Assembly: GCA_003577275.1 (NCBI GenBank)
Contig: QEVO01000006.1
Span: forward strand, 62,001 to 126,000
Direction of reading: 5' to 3'
Length of the DNA: 64,000 bases
Source: Pseudomonadota bacterium
GTDB taxonomy: Bacteria > Pseudomonadota > Alphaproteobacteria > Sphingomonadales > Govanellaceae
The position numbers were made by a program, and so were the translations under genes. The notes beneath the pieces were generated by a model. That model was given only the letters and a program-made list of their open reading frames with translations, had not been told where the DNA came from and made no database searches. Below are positions 18,762 through 28,582 of this stretch, piece after piece. Each line of letters begins with the position of its first letter. Positions within the stretch are counted from its first letter, which is position 1.

Positions 18762-19601
18762 ATGACAGGCACAAGGTTCACGGTTTGCTGGTCTTTCGAC
18801 TTTGACGCCATGTCTGTATGGATCGGTTCGGCAAAATCCAATAACCCCAGCATGATCTCGCGGGGGGAATTCGGGGCTGTGGCCGTGCCCCGCATTCTGG
18901 CGCTGTTGAAGAAATACAATGTCCAGTCCACCTTTTTCATTCCCGGCCATACAGCGCTTGCCTTTCCGGATCTGGTCAAACATATCCTGGATCATGGGCA
19001 TGAAGTCGGCCATCATGGTTGGATTCATGAAAATCCGGCTGATTTTGATCTGGCTGGAGAACGCGCAATCATTGAAAGGGGCCTGGACGCTCTGGAGAAG
19101 ACTGGCGGCCCGCGTCCCATCGGCTACCGGTCGCCGGCGTGGGATTTAAGCCCACATACACTGGATCTATTGAAGGAATACGGCTTCCTTTACGACTCCA
19201 GCTGCATGGCCAACGACTATTCGCCCTATTATTTGCGCAGTGGCGATAAATGGTCGGTGGATAAGCCTTATGAATTCGGAAAACCGACGGACATGGTGGA
19301 GTTGCCGGTATCCTGGAGCCTGGATGACTTTCCAACCTTCGAATTTGTCATGGGAGTGATGGGTGCTCTGAATTCTCCTTGCATTGTGGAAGACTCCTGG
19401 CGGGGTGATTTTGAATGGGGATACGAAAATGTTCCTGGCGGCGTTATGACCATCACACTTCATCCGCAAGTAATCGGCCGTGGAGCACGTATGCTAATGC
19501 TAGAGCGGCTAATTCAGACCATGCAGGAACGCGAAGGCGTAACCTTCAGCTCAATGGCTAACGTTGCCCAGAAGTGGAAGGCAGCCAACCCCTCCAGTTG
19601 A
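18762..19601 (+). CDS. Polysaccharide-deacetylase-family hydrolase (HpPgdA/imidase-like)
   Basis: Cytoplasmic NodB-fold metal hydrolase of 279 residues with no signal peptide. Metal and catalytic motifs are CWSFDFDAM near residue 12, the histidine pair in GHEVGHHGWIHENP, GYRSPAWDLSPHTLDLL, and TLHPQVIGRG at the end. This set is that of the HpPgdA/PuuE branch, whose members include enzymes acting on cyclic imides and allantoin as well as a reported peptidoglycan deacetylase. Next to an amidase and without a signal peptide, ring-opening of a cyclic imide is more likely than wall modification; that is inference. It starts 21 bases after the TonB receptor. Confidence 0.88.
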   Translation: MTGTRFTVCWSFDFDAMSVWIGSAKSNNPSMISRGEFGAVAVPRILALLKKYNVQSTFFIPGHTALAFPDLVKHILDHGHEVGHHGWIHENPADFDLAGERAIIERGLDALEKTGGPRPIGYRSPAWDLSPHTLDLLKEYGFLYDSSCMANDYSPYYLRSGDKWSVDKPYEFGKPTDMVELPVSWSLDDFPTFEFVMGVMGALNSPCIVEDSWRGDFEWGYENVPGGVMTITLHPQVIGRGARMLMLERLIQTMQEREGVTFSSMANVAQKWKAANPSS

Positions 19602-19672
19602 GTAGTTCCTAATTTCGATCTGACGGATTTTAGTCCGTTACGCTGTTAGACCTCTAATGTAGAGTTTGCTTT

Positions 19673-21160
19673 GTGAAATTTACCGACTATATCGAACATG
19701 ATGCAACCGGCATAGCAGGACTGATCACCAGAAAAGAGATTACCGCGCAAGATGCTTGCCAAGTCAGCCTGCAAGCGGTCGAGCGTCTTAACCCCATTCT
19801 CAATGCCGTGGTGGAAGTCTGGACGGATGTAGTGCCGCCGACCGGTAATATGACATCCAGCTCGACAACATCCGTGTATGCCCCTTTCCAGGGTGTACCC
19901 TTTATGATCAAAGATCTGGTGCTGCAAAGGCGTAACCGCAAGATCGAGATGGGCAGCCGACTGGCTAAAGGTTTCACGGCGCCGCATAATTCCTTTCTAA
20001 TGGACATTATTGACAGCTTGGGGTTTGTCACCCTGGGAAGAACCTCCACGCCGGAGCTGGGACATAGTTGCACGACGGAGCCTGTTGCTAATGGTGCGAC
20101 CCGCAACCCCTGGAACTTGGATTACAGCGCAGGCGGTTCCAGCGGCGGAGCTGGCGCTGCCGTGGCATCCGGCATTATCCCGCTTGCACACGCTAATGAT
20201 GGTGCTGGGTCCATCAGGATTCCCGCAGCTTGCTGTGGCCTGCTGGGATTAAAGCCATCACGCGGTAGAGTGTCGGCTGGTCCCGATGCTGCAGAAGGTC
20301 TATTTGGCATGGGTGTCGAGTTGGCTATCGGCCGATCTGTACGAGACATGGCAGCCTTTCTGGACGGCGCCGCCAAACCTATGCCTGGTGATCCTTTCGT
20401 GATCTTGAAGGCCTGTGATAGCTTCCAGACAGCCATTAAACGCCCGCCGCCCCGGCTGCGCATAGCCTTTACAGTAACACCTTGGTACGATGCCCCTATC
20501 AGTTCGGAGATAACACAAGAAACCTACAATGCCGCTGCATTGTGCGCGGAGTTGGGTCATGCCGTAGAAGAGGCTAGCCCTAGTTTTGATTATCACGCCA
20601 TGAGAGCCGCTTGCATGATGTCTTGGGCGTCAGGGATCAAGAAGTGGGCGGATGGACTTGCCGCGGCCAGTGGTCGGCAAATAAACCAAGATACACTGGA
20701 AGCGGCGACGCTTGCCATGTATCACTACGGGGCATCCCTCACTGCTGGTGATCTATTGAAAGCAATGGATGGCCTAAATGCCGTATCGCGGGCCATCGGG
20801 CCATTTTTTGAAACCTATGATGTACTGATCACTCCTACCACGGCCCAACCGGCGCCGCGGTTGAAAACCTACGACCAGAACCGCGCCAATATCACCCATG
20901 ATCAGTGGTTTGATCATAAAGGCAAGTTTCCACCCTTTCTGGCGGCATTCAATGTCACCGGTCAGCCCGCCATGTCGGTACCGCTTGGTATGTCCAAGAC
21001 AGGATTGCCCATTGGCATCCAATTTGTGGGAAAGTTTGGTCGGGAGGACATACTGCTGGCGCTGGCGGCACAGTTGGAACAGTCCAAGCCTTGGCAATAC
21101 CGACTTCTGACTATGCAACGTGAACTATGGGAAAAGGCGAACCGGCTTGATGTGAATTAG
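19673..21160 (+). CDS. Amidase-signature hydrolase
   Basis: Ser-cisSer-Lys amidase hydrolysing a carboxamide. The 495 residues contain the catalytic lysine in FMIKDLV, the cis-serine in the glycine-rich [16 protein letters not shown], and the nucleophile in [24 protein letters not shown]. The C-terminal [28 protein letters not shown] is also standard. The start is a GTG at 19673. It follows the deacetylase-fold gene by 71 bases in the same AT-richer block; the pair would suit stepwise opening and deamidation of a cyclic imide. Its stop codon overlaps that of algH on the other strand. Confidence 0.93.
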   Translation: MKFTDYIEHDATGIAGLITRKEITAQDACQVSLQAVERLNPILNAVVEVWTDVVPPTGNMTSSSTTSVYAPFQGVPFMIKDLVLQRRNRKIEMGSRLAKGFTAPHNSFLMDIIDSLGFVTLGRTSTPELGHSCTTEPVANGATRNPWNLDYSAGGSSGGAGAAVASGIIPLAHANDGAGSIRIPAACCGLLGLKPSRGRVSAGPDAAEGLFGMGVELAIGRSVRDMAAFLDGAAKPMPGDPFVILKACDSFQTAIKRPPPRLRIAFTVTPWYDAPISSEITQETYNAAALCAELGHAVEEASPSFDYHAMRAACMMSWASGIKKWADGLAAASGRQINQDTLEAATLAMYHYGASLTAGDLLKAMDGLNAVSRAIGPFFETYDVLITPTTAQPAPRLKTYDQNRANITHDQWFDHKGKFPPFLAAFNVTGQPAMSVPLGMSKTGLPIGIQFVGKFGREDILLALAAQLEQSKPWQYRLLTMQRELWEKANRLDVN

Positions 21161-21729
21161 GCATGGCCGGAGAAGCTCGACAACATGGAAATGTCGATCC
21201 CGAGCTTGGCCATGGCGCGCGGCCATTTCATGTGAATATCGGTGTGAAAGACCAGGTCGAGATCAGCCTCGGCGGTTAGCCAGCCGTTTTTCTGGATTTC
21301 CTCTTCCAGTTGTCCGGGTCCCCAGCCGGCATAGCCGAGCGCGATCAGGTTTGAGCGTGGACCACGATTTTCGGCGATGGCGGTCAGGATATCCACGGTG
21401 GCGGTGAGGGCGATGGTTTCGCTGACCACCAGGGTCGATTCCTGGACATAATCGGCGGAATGAAGCACGAAGCCGCGCCCCATCTCCACCGGACCGCCGC
21501 CGTAGATCGGCACCTGCGGCACCGGCCCTTTGGTCTCGATCCCCAATTGCTCCAGAAGAGAAGGGAAGGCGATAGAGGAATTCAAGCGGTTGACCACCAG
21601 CCCCATGGCCCCTTCTGAGGTATGGGCGCAGATATAAATGACGCTGCGCGCAAAGCGGGGGTCTTCCATGGCGGGCATTGCCAACAGAAGCTGTCCGGTC
21701 AGATAGCCTTCGTCGTGCGGCGCTTTCAT
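21157..21729 (-). CDS. YqgE/AlgH family protein (DUF179)
   Basis: Conserved soluble protein of unknown biochemical role, once linked to alginate regulation in Pseudomonas. From the ATG at 21727-21729 it has 190 residues. Family signatures are [58 protein letters not shown]-like [19 protein letters not shown], and [20 protein letters not shown]. Typical length. An in-frame ATG at 21750 adds seven non-conserved residues. Marks the return to GC-rich core sequence after the acquired block. Confidence 0.93.
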   Translation of the reverse strand: MKAPHDEGYLTGQLLLAMPAMEDPRFARSVIYICAHTSEGAMGLVVNRLNSSIAFPSLLEQLGIETKGPVPQVPIYGGGPVEMGRGFVLHSADYVQESTLVVSETIALTATVDILTAIAENRGPRSNLIALGYAGWGPGQLEEEIQKNGWLTAEADLDLVFHTDIHMKWPRAMAKLGIDISMLSSFSGHA

Positions 21730-21877
21730 ATTTAAACTATATATTACCACGATTATCTAAAGCATGGGGGTTATCGCCGATCTTCGCAAGTCCTATGACG
21801 GATCGGAAAAGACCGCGGCCTCACGCGGCTGTGACGTGAGGTGACATGGCTTTTGCAGGGCGGCGTACTATAGTGCC

Positions 21878-22741
21878 ATGATGATGAAAACCATCGGCTT
21901 GATATTAGGACTGTTTTTGATGCTGGCCCCGGCCGCCTTGGCGGCCGGTTCGCCGTCGGCGGCAAGCCCCTGGCAATCCACCCCTTATGGCCGCACCCGG
22001 CTCATTGCCGCTATGGACGGGGTGGGGCCAGGCGCGCAAGCCCTGGCCTTCGGCTGGCAGGTGGAGCTGGCGGACGGCTGGAAAACCTACTGGCGCTCGC
22101 CCGGCGAGGCCGGCCTGCCGCCGCGCTTGCAATGGCGTCAATCAGGCAATATCGCCGGTCTGACGGTGGCCTGGCCGCTGCCCGAGCGCTATTCGCTTTA
22201 TGGCTACGATACGGCGGTTTACCGGGGCGAGGTGGTGCTACCCTTGACGGTCGCCTTGCGGGAGCCGGGCAAGTCCGCAACGCTTGATCTGGCCGTTGAT
22301 TACATGGTGTGCAAGGAGGTCTGCGTGCCGTTGCAGGCGCGCTACGTCCTCAGTCTTCCGGCCAAGGAGGCGCCGGCGCAAAGCCGGGAAAGCCATGCTA
22401 TTGCCGCCTATGCCGCCGCCGTGCCCAAGATGGGCTTGGCGGAGGTCAAGCGCGTCGCCTTCGATCCGCAATCCTCGGCGTTGCTCATTGAGGCGGCGTT
22501 GCGCTTGCCGTCCCGACGCATCACCGATGTTTTCGTCATCGGCCCGGATGACCTGGCCTTTGGCCGGGCGTCCGGCAATGGCGGCAGTCCGTTGCAGGTG
22601 CCGGTCATGGGGCGCAGCCCGGCTGCGGTGGCCGGCCGCACCATTACCCTGGTCTTTGCCGATGATCAGGGGGCGGGCTACGCCTGGAGCGGCGCCGTAG
22701 CCGCAACGGCATGTCTGTCGCCGTCGCTTCAGCAGTGCTGA
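21878..22741 (+). CDS. Stand-alone DsbD-alpha/ScsB-like periplasmic domain protein
   Basis: A 287-residue secreted protein with a signal peptide ending APAALAAGSP. It resembles the N-terminal domain of DsbD/ScsB thiol-disulfide reductases: WQVELADGWKTYWRSPGEAGLPP, then the redox pair YMVCKEVCVPLQARYVLSL (C-x3-C). Full-length family members continue into eight membrane helices and a C-terminal thioredoxin domain; here translation stops after about 290 residues with no such sequence downstream. It may therefore be a separate redox partner or a remnant. It is divergent from algH, and a peroxiredoxin gene follows. Confidence 0.8.
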   Translation: MMMKTIGLILGLFLMLAPAALAAGSPSAASPWQSTPYGRTRLIAAMDGVGPGAQALAFGWQVELADGWKTYWRSPGEAGLPPRLQWRQSGNIAGLTVAWPLPERYSLYGYDTAVYRGEVVLPLTVALREPGKSATLDLAVDYMVCKEVCVPLQARYVLSLPAKEAPAQSRESHAIAAYAAAVPKMGLAEVKRVAFDPQSSALLIEAALRLPSRRITDVFVIGPDDLAFGRASGNGGSPLQVPVMGRSPAAVAGRTITLVFADDQGAGYAWSGAVAATACLSPSLQQC

Positions 22742-22822
22742 GGGCTGATTTTTATAGCGGCGGTTGTCTGATGTGATTACAATTTGCAACTATGTTCCCA
22801 CCCATAACAGAGAGGATGAGCC

Positions 22823-23305
22823 ATGACCATCAACGTAGGCGATAAACTTCCCCAAGCGACCCTGACCAAGATGACCGCCGCCGGGCCGCAGCCGGTCAAT
22901 ACCAGCGATTTGTTCAAAGGCCGGAAGGTGGTGCTATTCTCGGTGCCGGGCGCCTTTACTCCCACCTGTTCAGCCAAGCACCTGCCGGGCTTCGTCGAGA
23001 AGGCGGACGCCATCAAGGCCAAGGGCGTAGATGAGATCGTGTGCATCGCCGTCAATGACGCCTTCGTCATGGACGCCTGGAGCAAGAGCCAGCACGCCGA
23101 CGGCAAGGTAACGCTCTTGGCCGACGGCAACGGCGATTTTTCCAAGGCCCTGGGCTTGACCATGGACGCCAGCAAATTCGGCATGGGAACCCGCGGTCAA
23201 CGCTTCTCGCTGATCGCCGAGAATGGCGTGGTGAAAAAACTCAACGTCGAAGCGCCGGGCGAATTCAAGGTATCAAGCGCCGACTTCGCGCTGACGCAGC
23301 TTTGA
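22823..23305 (+). CDS. Peroxiredoxin, Prx5-like
   Basis: Thiol peroxidase of 160 residues reducing H2O2 and organic peroxides. The peroxidatic cysteine is Cys49 in VPGAFTPTCSAKHLPGF, with the conserved Pro and Thr of the active-site loop, followed by CIAVNDAFVMDAWSK, a Prx5/AhpE-like signature shared with bacterial glutaredoxin-coupled forms. No glutaredoxin domain is fused. A good ribosome site (GAGAGGATG region, 22810-22819) precedes the ATG. It is followed by a palindromic intergenic repeat and the convergent ccrM gene. Confidence 0.95.
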   Translation: MTINVGDKLPQATLTKMTAAGPQPVNTSDLFKGRKVVLFSVPGAFTPTCSAKHLPGFVEKADAIKAKGVDEIVCIAVNDAFVMDAWSKSQHADGKVTLLADGNGDFSKALGLTMDASKFGMGTRGQRFSLIAENGVVKKLNVEAPGEFKVSSADFALTQL

Positions 23306-23375
23306 CGTCATCAGTTATTCTGAGTTTCTACGCACGACTCATCAATTGAGGATTGCAGATTCTCGAAGGATGAAT

Positions 23376-23525
23376 TGTCATTGCGTGGAGGCCTTAAGGC
23401 CGACGACGCAATCCAGGACTTGTACGTTGCTTCGATTTCTGGATGCTTCGTCGGCCTGCCGCGGCGTGTAGGGCCTTATTATTAATTTGCGCGTAACGCG
23501 CGCGGGTGGCCTCCTCGCAATGACA
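23376..23525. repeat. Palindromic intergenic repeat (MITE-like)
   Basis: An element of about 150 bp with 18-bp terminal inverted repeats (23376-23393 and 23508-23525) that differ at one position and begin TGTCATTGCG. A second, imperfect inner repeat (GACGACGCAATCCAG near 23402 against a CTGGAT...TCGTCGGCC stretch near 23441) makes a nested foldback. It lies exactly between two convergent genes and could act as a bidirectional terminator. TGTCATTGCGAGGAG-type ends are known in dispersed intergenic repeats of several proteobacteria. Confidence 0.7.
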
Positions 23526-23546
23526 GTCTGAAGTTTAGGCAGCCTT

Positions 23547-24804
<1,258 letters not shown>

Positions 24805-25447
24805 ACACCCACCATGTCTAGTGCGCGCTGGTGATCGGCAGTACCATATCCTGCATTTCTGGCCCAGCCGTAGCCGGGGGCGGATTGGTCGAGCGCGGCC
24901 ATCACGCGGTCGCGATGAACCTTGGCGATGATGGAGGCGGCGGCGATGGATAACGACCGTCCGTCACCCTTGACGACGCAAGTAAGGGGCGCGTCGAGGG
25001 GCGGGCGCTGGTTGCCGTCCACCAGAACATGGCAGGGTGTTACGCCAAGCGCCGCCACGGCGCGGCCCATGGCGATGAAGGTGGCGGCGAGAATGTTGGC
25101 GCCGTCGATTTCCTCCACCGTAGCCTCGCCGATGCCGACGGCGGCGGCCGAGGCGACGATCAGGTCATAAAGTTTTTCCCGGGCCTCGCGGGAGAGCTTC
25201 TTGCTGTCGTTGATGCCGGACGGGATCGCCTCGGGCTTTAAGATCACCGCGGCGGCCACCACCGGCCCCGCCCACGCGCCGCGCCCGGCCTCGTCGACGC
25301 CGGCCACCGGACCCTGCCATGATCGCTCAAGATCAAACGTGGGTCGCGTGGGCAGGCTCAGGCCGGGAAGTTCAACTTGCCGTTGGTTACGCCGCATGAA
25401 GCGTGTGTAGCGGCTTTAAGGCGATCTTCGCAAGGGTCAGGTTGGCT

Positions 25448-26563
25448 CTAAAACAAACTCAACTGTGGCGACGGGGCGCGGGGCGGCGTGAAGCGGCTGC
25501 AATCCAAGGGCAGGTTTGATTTGTTGAGGCCAAGGCGCTTGACCGCCTGATGAAAGCGCAAGGACAGCAGGTCGGCTTCGACCCCTTGGCCGCGCATGCG
25601 CCGGCCGAACGCAGAGTCGTTTTCCTGGCCGCCGCGCATGGCGCGCAGGCGGGAGAGCACATGTTCGGCGCGATCGGGGTAGTGTTCGCGCAGCCATTCG
25701 GTGAAAAGCTCTCGTACTTCCAAGGGCAGGCGCACCAGGATATAGCCGGCAGACGCGGCTCCCGCCGCAGCGGCGGAGCGCAGGACGTTTTCCATTTCAT
25801 GATCGTTCAAGGCCGGAATGACCGGCGCGAACATGACGCCCACGGGAATGCCCGCCGCGGCCAGCGTGGCGATCGCGTCCAGTCGTTTCGTCGGCGTGGC
25901 GGCGCGCGGCTCCATGGCGCGGGCAAGTTTCAGATCCAGCGTGGTCACCGACAGAAAGACCCGTACCAGATTGCGCCGCGCCATGTCGGACAGGATATCG
26001 ACATCGCGGGTGATCAAGTGCGATTTGGTGACGATGCTCATGGGATGCCCGGTTTCGGCGAGCACCTCCAGGATGTCACGCATGATGTGGAGGCGCTTTT
26101 CCAACGGCTGATAAGGATCGGTATTGGTGCCCATGGCCATTGGCGCAACGCGGTAGCCGGGCTTGGCCAATTCCTCACGCAGGCGCGCCGCCGCGTCAGG
26201 CTTGGCGAAGATGCGGCTTTCAAAATCAAGGCCGGGCGACAGGCCGAGATAGGCGTGGCTTGGCCGGGCGAAGCAATAGACGCAGCCATGCTCGCAACCG
26301 CGGTAGGGATTGATGGAGCGGTCGAACGGGATGTCGGGCGAGGTGTTGCGGGCAATCACCGTGCGGCTGGCGTCCTTGAACACCTCCGTCTTGAGCGATG
26401 CCGGTTCTTCATCCAAGCCGCCCCAGCCATCGTCGAACGAGGCGGCGTGAAAGCGATCGAAGCGGGTAGTGGGATTGGCGGTGGCCCCCCGGCCGCGCCG
26501 GGCGTCGGGCGGCCGCCAAGTGCCGAGCGTGGAGCGCGCCTTGATCAGCAGGGGAGTGGCCAT
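25448..26563 (-). CDS. PA0069-family radical SAM protein
   Basis: Radical SAM enzyme of a widespread uncharacterised family (PA0069/Rv2578c type). From the ATG at 26561-26563 it has 371 residues. The cluster motif is CEHGCVYC (Cys90, Cys94, Cys97), in the setting NPYRGCEHGCVYCFARPSHAYLGL that defines the family. SAM-barrel strands follow (MAMGTNTDPYQPLEKRLHIMR, MSIVTKSHLITRDVDIL, VFLSVTTLD, GVMFAPVIPALNDHEM). The frame is open to 26689 but that region overlaps a small gene in another frame. Substrate unknown; family members resemble spore photoproduct lyase. Probably cotranscribed with the 39-residue gene just upstream. Confidence 0.92.
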   Translation of the reverse strand: MATPLLIKARSTLGTWRPPDARRGRGATANPTTRFDRFHAASFDDGWGGLDEEPASLKTEVFKDASRTVIARNTSPDIPFDRSINPYRGCEHGCVYCFARPSHAYLGLSPGLDFESRIFAKPDAAARLREELAKPGYRVAPMAMGTNTDPYQPLEKRLHIMRDILEVLAETGHPMSIVTKSHLITRDVDILSDMARRNLVRVFLSVTTLDLKLARAMEPRAATPTKRLDAIATLAAAGIPVGVMFAPVIPALNDHEMENVLRSAAAAGAASAGYILVRLPLEVRELFTEWLREHYPDRAEHVLSRLRAMRGGQENDSAFGRRMRGQGVEADLLSLRFHQAVKRLGLNKSNLPLDCSRFTPPRAPSPQLSLF

Positions 26564-26564
26564 T

Positions 26565-26684
26565 TCAGAACATCTCGCCGAGGAAGATATGCTCATCGTC
26601 GATGATGACCACATAGCGGTCCTCAATCGCCTTGATTTCGATTTTGTGCATTTTGCCGTCCTCAAATTCCGCCGGATTGAACAT
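26565..26684 (-). CDS. Uncharacterised 39-residue protein
   Basis: A small acidic protein starting MFNPAEFEDGKMHKIEIKAIED and ending in DDEHIFLGEMF. The ATG at 26682-26684 has a clear GGAGG ribosome site about 8 bases upstream. The stop is one base before the radical SAM gene, so the two are probably translated together. I do not recognise the family; the compact strand-rich pattern (KIEIKAI, YVVIIDD) looks like a folded microprotein rather than a leader peptide. The ribosome site and spacing are the main support. Confidence 0.65.
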   Translation of the reverse strand: MFNPAEFEDGKMHKIEIKAIEDRYVVIIDDEHIFLGEMF

Positions 26685-26776
26685 GTCAACGCCTCCGCTT
26701 TCTCGCCTCTCGATTCGATAAAAAGAGCATATCACAGAATAAGAACAAAACAAGAACATTCAGGGAGATTGGCAGA

Positions 26777-27472
26777 ATGCCCGTGGCTCGCCATGATGGG
26801 CTCATGCTCAGTGTGGTGATCCCCACCTTGAATGCCGGCGCAACCCTGGCGGCGACGCTATCGTCCTTGCCGGCGGGGCTTGCCGACGAGGTGATCGTCA
26901 GCGACGGCGGCAGCATCGACGACACCCAGGCCATTGTCGAGCGCTTAAGTGCGCGGGTGGTGACGGGTGATAAGGGCCGGGGTCAGCAACTGGCGCGGGG
27001 CGCGGCGGCGGCCAAGGGCGACTGGCTGCTCTTTCTTCATGCCGACACCCGACTGGGGCATGGCGCGGCCGAGGTGGTGCGGGTGTTCACGAATGAGCCG
27101 GCCAATGCTTGGCGGGCAGGGGTATTTCGCTTCCGCCTCGACGATGCCGCGTGGCGCGCCCGGTTGGTGGAGATGGGCGTAGCGGTGCGCAGCCGTTGCC
27201 TCAAGCTGCCTTATGGCGATCAGGGATTGCTGATCTCCCGCGCGCTTTATGACGCGGTGGGTGGTTTTAAACCCATGCCGCTGATGGAGGATGTGGACCT
27301 GGTGCGGCGGCTGAAAGGCCGGCTGCGTCTGCTGCCGGCGGATGCCATCACTTCGGCGGCTCGTTACCAACGCGACGGTTATGCGCGGCGGGTGGCGCGC
27401 AATCTGTCCTGCCTTGCGCTTTATGGTCTGGGCGTTGCCCCGTCGCGCCTTCAGAAATGGTATGAAAAATGA
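26777..27472 (+). CDS. GT2-type glycosyltransferase, TIGR04283-like
   Basis: Family 2 nucleotide-sugar transferase of 231 residues. The N-terminus has the GT-A core LSVVIPTLNAGATLAATLSSLPAGLADEVIVSDGGSIDDT, then LLFLHADTRLG with the DxD-equivalent, and ED-type acceptor motif MPLMEDVDLVRRL. The pattern is that of the TIGR04283 family, annotated as arsenosugar-related because of gene neighbourhoods in some bacteria. Here no arsenic genes are present, so the substrate is open. The frame may start at 26777 or at the internal ATG at 26804. It overlaps the next gene by 4 bases (ATGA). Confidence 0.88.
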   Translation: MPVARHDGLMLSVVIPTLNAGATLAATLSSLPAGLADEVIVSDGGSIDDTQAIVERLSARVVTGDKGRGQQLARGAAAAKGDWLLFLHADTRLGHGAAEVVRVFTNEPANAWRAGVFRFRLDDAAWRARLVEMGVAVRSRCLKLPYGDQGLLISRALYDAVGGFKPMPLMEDVDLVRRLKGRLRLLPADAITSAARYQRDGYARRVARNLSCLALYGLGVAPSRLQKWYEK

Positions 27473-28068
27473 GCTCCAATACGCTCATTTTGTTTGTTAA
27501 AGCGCCGGTATTGGGCCGCGTGAAAACCCGTCTGGCGCAAGACATCGGGATGGTTCCGGCAACCGTTTTGTACCGCCGCCTGAGCGCTCGGCTGCTACGT
27601 GCTGTCGCCGGTGATCGGCGCTGGCGGACAACCCTTGCCGTCACCCCCGATCATGCCGTCAGCGCCGGGTTTTGGCCCCGTCAATTAACGCGCATCGCCC
27701 AGCGCGGCGGCGACCTTGGGGAGCGCATGCGCCGCGCCCTGGCGGGCGCGTCGGGGCCGGCGGTGATCGTCGGCAGCGACATTCCCGGCATTGATCGTCG
27801 CCACATCGCTACGGCGTTTCAATTTCTGCGCTCCCATGATGTGGTGATCGGCCCGGCGCTGGACGGCGGTTATTGGCTCATTGGCGTGCGCTGCCCCGCC
27901 TACGCGCGGCGCTTATTTTATGACGTGCGCTGGTCGAGCGCGCATACCCTTGCCGATACCCTGACAGGATTGCCGGCATCCGCCCGCGTCGCTTATCTGC
28001 CGGTGTTGCGTGACATCGACGATGCAGCGGATTTATCGGCAATCAGCGCTCGGTCAGGCGCGGCATGA
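27469..28068 (+). CDS. TIGR04282/DUF2064-like nucleotidyl/glycosyl transferase
   Basis: A 199-residue GT-A-fold protein with [22 protein letters not shown] at the start (nucleotide loop), [15 protein letters not shown], and [15 protein letters not shown], the DUF2064 signatures. It regularly pairs with TIGR04283 proteins as seen here, where it overlaps the preceding gene by 4 bases. The two probably work together on a sugar modification of an unidentified small molecule. Its 3' end overlaps the convergent moaB by 26 bases. Confidence 0.88.
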   Translation: MSSNTLILFVKAPVLGRVKTRLAQDIGMVPATVLYRRLSARLLRAVAGDRRWRTTLAVTPDHAVSAGFWPRQLTRIAQRGGDLGERMRRALAGASGPAVIVGSDIPGIDRRHIATAFQFLRSHDVVIGPALDGGYWLIGVRCPAYARRLFYDVRWSSAHTLADTLTGLPASARVAYLPVLRDIDDAADLSAISARSGAA

Positions 28069-28573
28069 TCTCGACGAAATTGCAGGGGCGATGGCGGTAA
28101 TCGAGCTGATCTTTGAGGATCAGGTCCCAGCCGTCGCGGCAGGCTCCGGTGCTGCCGGGCAGGGCGAACAGGTAGGTGCCGCCGGCGACCCCGGCGGTGG
28201 CCCGCGACTGGATGGTCGAGGTGCCGATATTCTTGAAGCTCAGCATGCGGAATAGTTCGCCGAAGCCTTCGATTTCCTTCTCATAAACCTGGCGGAAGGC
28301 TTCCGGCGTTACATCGCGGCCGGTAACCCCGGTGCCGCCGGTGGAGATCACCACGTCAATGGCGGGGTCGGCGATCCATTTTTTCAGCTGAGCGACGATC
28401 GAAGGAATATCGTCCTTGACGATAACGCGGTCGGCCAGCTTGTGGCCGGCCTCGGTCAGGCGATCCACCAGGGTCTGGCCGGAGGTGTCGTCGGCCAGCG
28501 TGCGGGTGTCGGAGATGGTCAATACCGCGATGTTGACCGGCATGAAGGCGCGGCTCTGATCAATGCCAGCCAT
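28043..28573 (-). CDS. moaB: Molybdenum cofactor biosynthesis protein B
   Basis: MogA/MoaB-fold protein that binds molybdopterin and probably adenylates it before molybdenum insertion. The 176 residues include [49 protein letters not shown] (the molybdopterin loop), and [37 protein letters not shown], all conserved. It would serve the nitrate reductase encoded later in the window. It is separated by 9 bases from the lytic transglycosylase upstream, so it is likely in a three-gene minus-strand operon. Confidence 0.93.
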   Translation of the reverse strand: MAGIDQSRAFMPVNIAVLTISDTRTLADDTSGQTLVDRLTEAGHKLADRVIVKDDIPSIVAQLKKWIADPAIDVVISTGGTGVTGRDVTPEAFRQVYEKEIEGFGELFRMLSFKNIGTSTIQSRATAGVAGGTYLFALPGSTGACRDGWDLILKDQLDYRHRPCNFVEIMPRLTER

Positions 28574-28582
28574 GATCTGTCC

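Noticed and set aside
28043-28068. 26-base overlap of convergent genes as a sign of a wrong start or frameshift
   Set aside because: Both proteins have complete family C-termini, so this is an ordinary tail-to-tail overlap.
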